Source: Candidatus Atribacter hydrocarboniphilus
GTDB taxonomy: Bacteria > Atribacterota > Atribacteria > Atribacterales > Atribacteraceae
NCBI GenBank assembly: GCA_003542295.1
Contig: DPKX01000023.1
Coordinates: forward strand, 907-9,374
Direction of reading: 5' to 3'
Length of the DNA stretch: 8,468 nucleotides
The notes below the pieces were generated by a model. The model saw only the letters and a program-made list of their open reading frames with translations, ran no database searches and was not told the DNA's origin. The stretch's first letter is position 1, and every line of letters begins with the position of its first letter. Position numbers and translations under genes: made by a program. Shown one piece after another: positions 6,883 through 8,468 of this stretch.

Positions 6883-6903
6883 TTTTTTTCAATCGAGCCG
6901 AAT

Positions 6904-7149
6904 TTAATCAAGCGAATAGGGAAGCAAACCAATTTCCCGAGCTCTTTTGATGGCTATTGAAAGTTCCCTTTGATGTTTAGCGCAAACACTGGTCACTCTT
7001 TTTGGGATAATCTTCCCTCTTTCACTAATAAAACGTCCCAAACGATTTATATCCTTATAATCGATTGGACCTTTTTCAACACAGAAAATACAATTTTTCT
7101 TTCTTGAACGTCTAAAAAATCTTTTTCCTGAATCTCGCTCAGTTCTCAT
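6904..7149 (-). CDS. rpsR: 30S ribosomal protein bS18, zinc-binding form
   Basis: bS18 assembles with bS6 on the central domain of 16S rRNA (platform). At 81 residues it is of normal length. The core [19 protein letters not shown] is followed by the conserved C-terminal [13 protein letters not shown]20 and C23 (CIFC) together with C56 and H59 (CAKH) form the CxxC...CxxH set of the zinc-containing ('C+') variant, which many bacteria replace with a Cys-less copy under zinc control. The start is ATG with AGAGGT about 9 nt upstream. It lies 35 bp after ssb. Its product should take part with bS6 in feedback on the rpsF leader at 7916-7964. Confidence 0.96.
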   Translation of the reverse strand: MRTERDSGKRFFRRSRKKNCIFCVEKGPIDYKDINRLGRFISERGKIIPKRVTSVCAKHQRELSIAIKRAREIGLLPYSLD

Positions 7150-7184
7150 CAGTATCTAACCTCTCTTAATATTTTAAATTCTTT

Positions 7185-7517
7185 TTATTGCTGAAGTCTA
7201 AAAATATCTTTAAGAATCACTTCAACTGTCGTTTTTTTCTGAGCACCCACTTCACCAAAGGTGCGTATTTGTAACGATCCCTCACAATAAACCCAACTCC
7301 CTTTTTCGATTGACTGGTTGCAATAGAGGGCTTGATCATTCCAAGCAATAACTGGAAATATATCATATTCTTCTGCTGTACCGGTTGAACTTGGTTTTTC
7401 TCTCAACACTTCAATCGAAAAAGAGCATATAGGAGAACCACTTGGTACATAACGAAGTTCTGGTTTATCGGTTATTTGACCTATCAAAATGATCCTATTC
7501 AGATGGAGTTTGTTCAT
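7185..7517 (-). CDS. ssb: Short single-stranded DNA-binding protein (OB fold only)
   Basis: SSB coats single-stranded DNA during replication and repair. The 110 residues show the bacterial SSB OB fold: LNRIILIGQITDKPELRYVPSG (6-27), then CSFSIEV, FPVIAWNDQA (54-63, with the conserved Trp59), GSWVYCEGSLQIRTF (73-87) and a final TVEVILKDIF strand. The protein stops right after the fold, at LQQ. Normal SSBs add a flexible Gly/Pro-rich linker and an acidic tip of the DDIPF type that recruits partner proteins. Neither is present, and no alternative frame before rpsR supplies one. The ATG at 7517 overlaps the end of rpsF by 23 bp with only a weak GAAAG ahead of it, so translation probably depends on coupling. 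It could be a specialised SSB or PriB-like paralogue. Confidence 0.88.
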   Translation of the reverse strand: MNKLHLNRIILIGQITDKPELRYVPSGSPICSFSIEVLREKPSSTGTAEEYDIFPVIAWNDQALYCNQSIEKGSWVYCEGSLQIRTFGEVGAQKKTTVEVILKDIFRLQQ

Positions 7518-7908
7518 CGTTACTTTCAGAATCAGAAGCTTCTAATCCATCAGATTGTGGCTCGGGACTGGCTTCAATTTCAGTCGTTTCCACTGGTTTT
7601 TTTTCTTTTGCAGCAGTCTTTTTCTTTTCATCCTTTATCAGGATATGGCGTAGAACCGAATCGATAAATTGAATAGTTCTAACCAGCTCCTTAACTGATT
7701 GGGGAGAAAGGGAAAAATTGAGAAAAACATAAATTCCTTCAGTTTGTTTGTTGATGGGATAAGCGAGACGTCTCTTTTTCCATAAATTGGTCCCGGTACA
7801 CTCTCCTCCGAGTTCTGCTATTCGAGACTTTACATTTTCAACTACCTGATTCACTTCTTCTTCGTTCAAGGTTGAACGAAGAACCATTCCTAACTCGTAT
7901 TGATTCAT
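7495..7908 (-). CDS. rpsF: 30S ribosomal protein bS6
   Basis: bS6 binds bS18 and then the 16S rRNA platform. The 137 residues start with the ferredoxin-like S6 domain (1 to about 95), including MNQYELGMVLR, the conserved WKKRRLAYPINKQTEGIYVFLNF stretch (43-65) and DSVLRHILIK. A low-complexity, mostly acidic tail (97-137, rich in E, S, P, K) makes it longer than the usual 95-100 residues. Such tails occur in other bacteria. The ATG at 7908 lies 7 nt after GGGAGG. An ATG five bases closer to that site only opens ATG AAA TGA. It is the first gene of the ribosomal cluster and overlaps ssb at its 3' end. Confidence 0.96.
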   Translation of the reverse strand: MNQYELGMVLRSTLNEEEVNQVVENVKSRIAELGGECTGTNLWKKRRLAYPINKQTEGIYVFLNFSLSPQSVKELVRTIQFIDSVLRHILIKDEKKKTAAKEKKPVETTEIEASPEPQSDGLEASDSESNDEQTPSE

Positions 7909-7915
7909 TTCATGT

Positions 7916-7964
7916 CCTCCCTTCGGTCGTTTGGTTTCATCATCTTGAAGATGAAACAGGGAAA
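7916..7964 (-). promoter_or_regulatory. Probable S6:S18-binding autoregulatory leader of rpsF
   Basis: On the minus strand UUUCCCU (7964-7958) pairs with AGGGAGG (7922-7916), using two G-U pairs, to form P1. GUUUCAUC (7957-7950) pairs perfectly with GAUGAAAC (7941-7934) to form P2 with an 8-nt loop. The stems stack on the 5' side, while the 3' side has an 11-nt bulge CAAACGACCGA whose CCG is at 7926-7924. Two stems around a 3' bulge bearing CCG describe the S6:S18 leader found upstream of rpsF in many bacteria, which mimics the S6:S18 site on 16S rRNA. P1 contains the rpsF Shine-Dalgarno sequence, so binding of the protein pair should block initiation. Confidence 0.7.
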
Positions 7965-8022
7965 AAATCCTTCATTTAATAAGAATATTCAACTTCTGGA
8001 TGATTGACTTTTATCAAATAAC

Positions 8023-8468
8023 TTAAGTTCCTTCCTCCCAAGAAGCTAAATATTTCTTTTGACGAGGAGTGAGTTCCTCAATTTTAATCGACAAAGAAGT
8101 TAGTTTTAAATGAGCAATGTTCATATCGATATCATCGGGAACTTTATACACTTGATTTTCAAGCATGGTCGCTTGTTCTTTTAAATATTTCACTGATAAA
8201 GCCTGGTTGGCAAAACTCATGTCCATAACAGTTGGGGGATGGCCTTCGGCACAAGCCAGATTCACCAGCCGTCCTTCTGCTAAAAAGAAGAGTTTTTTTC
8301 CATTGGACAAGGTAAACTCTTCAACCAATGGTCGAACTTCCCTCCGGTTGACGCTCACTGATTCCAAATCTTCCCGATCTATCTCAACATTAAAATGACC
8401 GGAATTGCAAAGAATCGCACCATCATTCATTTGGAGAAAATGCTCCTTACGAATGACAGAAATATTCG
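8023..8468 (-). CDS. ahcY: S-adenosylhomocysteinase, C-terminal part (cut by window edge)
   Basis: This cytoplasmic NAD-dependent enzyme splits S-adenosylhomocysteine into adenosine and homocysteine, completing the activated-methyl cycle. The frame stays open to the window edge, so an ATG at 8430 (MNDGAIL) is internal and the N-terminal part lies outside. The visible 147 residues include NISVIRKEHF, DGAILCNSGHFNVEID (NAD-domain edge), LAEGRLVNLACAEGHPPTVMDMSFANQAL with the conserved GHP histidine, and ELTPRQKKYLASWEEGT. It ends there, without the extra Lys/Tyr-containing tail of the eukaryote and proteobacterial enzymes. It is therefore the shorter Thermotoga/archaeal type. No terminator separates it from rpsF, 114 bp downstream. 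Confidence 0.93.
   Translation of the reverse strand, partial: NISVIRKEHFLQMNDGAILCNSGHFNVEIDREDLESVSVNRREVRPLVEEFTLSNGKKLFFLAEGRLVNLACAEGHPPTVMDMSFANQALSVKYLKEQATMLENQVYKVPDDIDMNIAHLKLTSLSIKIEELTPRQKKYLASWEEGT

Noticed and set aside
7934..7957. Hairpin as an intrinsic terminator of ahcY
   Set aside because: No U-run follows the stem; it fits better as P2 of the rpsF leader.
7965..8022. Promoter for rpsF between ahcY and the leader
   Set aside because: Candidate -35 boxes TTGATA and TTGAAT have no acceptable -10 at 16-18 bp; a promoter may exist but the sequence does not show one clearly.

Overview
All ten protein genes in this window lie on the minus strand, so transcription runs from the high coordinates to the low ones. 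The DNA is AT-rich. The order rpsF-ssb-rpsR-(DUF2232 gene)-rplI-dnaB is the bacterial ribosomal/replication cluster seen in Firmicutes and in many deep-branching anaerobes. The solute-binding protein has a signal peptide without a lipobox cysteine, which fits a diderm (periplasm-bearing) cell better than a monoderm. S-adenosylhomocysteinase ends in the short SWEEGT form known from Thermotoga and archaea. Together these suggest a deep-branching, probably anaerobic bacterium, for example of the Atribacterota, Thermotogota or Dictyoglomota type. The window cannot fix the phylum.

Right part (about 4060-8468): the 3' end of ahcY, cut by the window edge, is followed by rpsF (bS6), a short ssb, rpsR (bS18, zinc-ribbon form), a DUF2232/YybS-like membrane protein, rplI (bL9) and dnaB (replicative helicase). 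Spacing is tight, and ssb overlaps rpsF. The rpsF leader folds into two stacked stems with a CCG-containing 3' bulge and a sequestered Shine-Dalgarno sequence. This is the architecture expected for an S6:S18 autoregulatory element. The SSB is only the OB fold, with no acidic C-terminal tail. dnaB lacks a well-placed conventional start: its Shine-Dalgarno sequence points to an in-frame CTG or ATC at the rplI stop codon.

Left part (about 1-4040): a polar amino-acid ABC importer, made of binding protein, permease and ATPase, is followed by homoserine dehydrogenase (hom). The binding-protein gene has its own near-consensus promoter, with a 7-bp dyad over the -35 box and spacer, and is closed by a strong intrinsic terminator. 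Permease and ATPase overlap by 8 bp, and hom follows 41 bp later, so hom may be transcribed with the importer. Downstream of hom, positions 1-191 hold no gene. They hold a candidate terminator and two hairpin elements that look like dispersed intergenic repeats.

Most of the window is conserved housekeeping or transport content. I see no mobile element, CRISPR array, tRNA, rRNA or defence system. The points most worth a second look are the S6:S18 leader, the tailless SSB in the genomic slot where proteobacteria carry priB, the dnaB start, and the dyad over the importer promoter.
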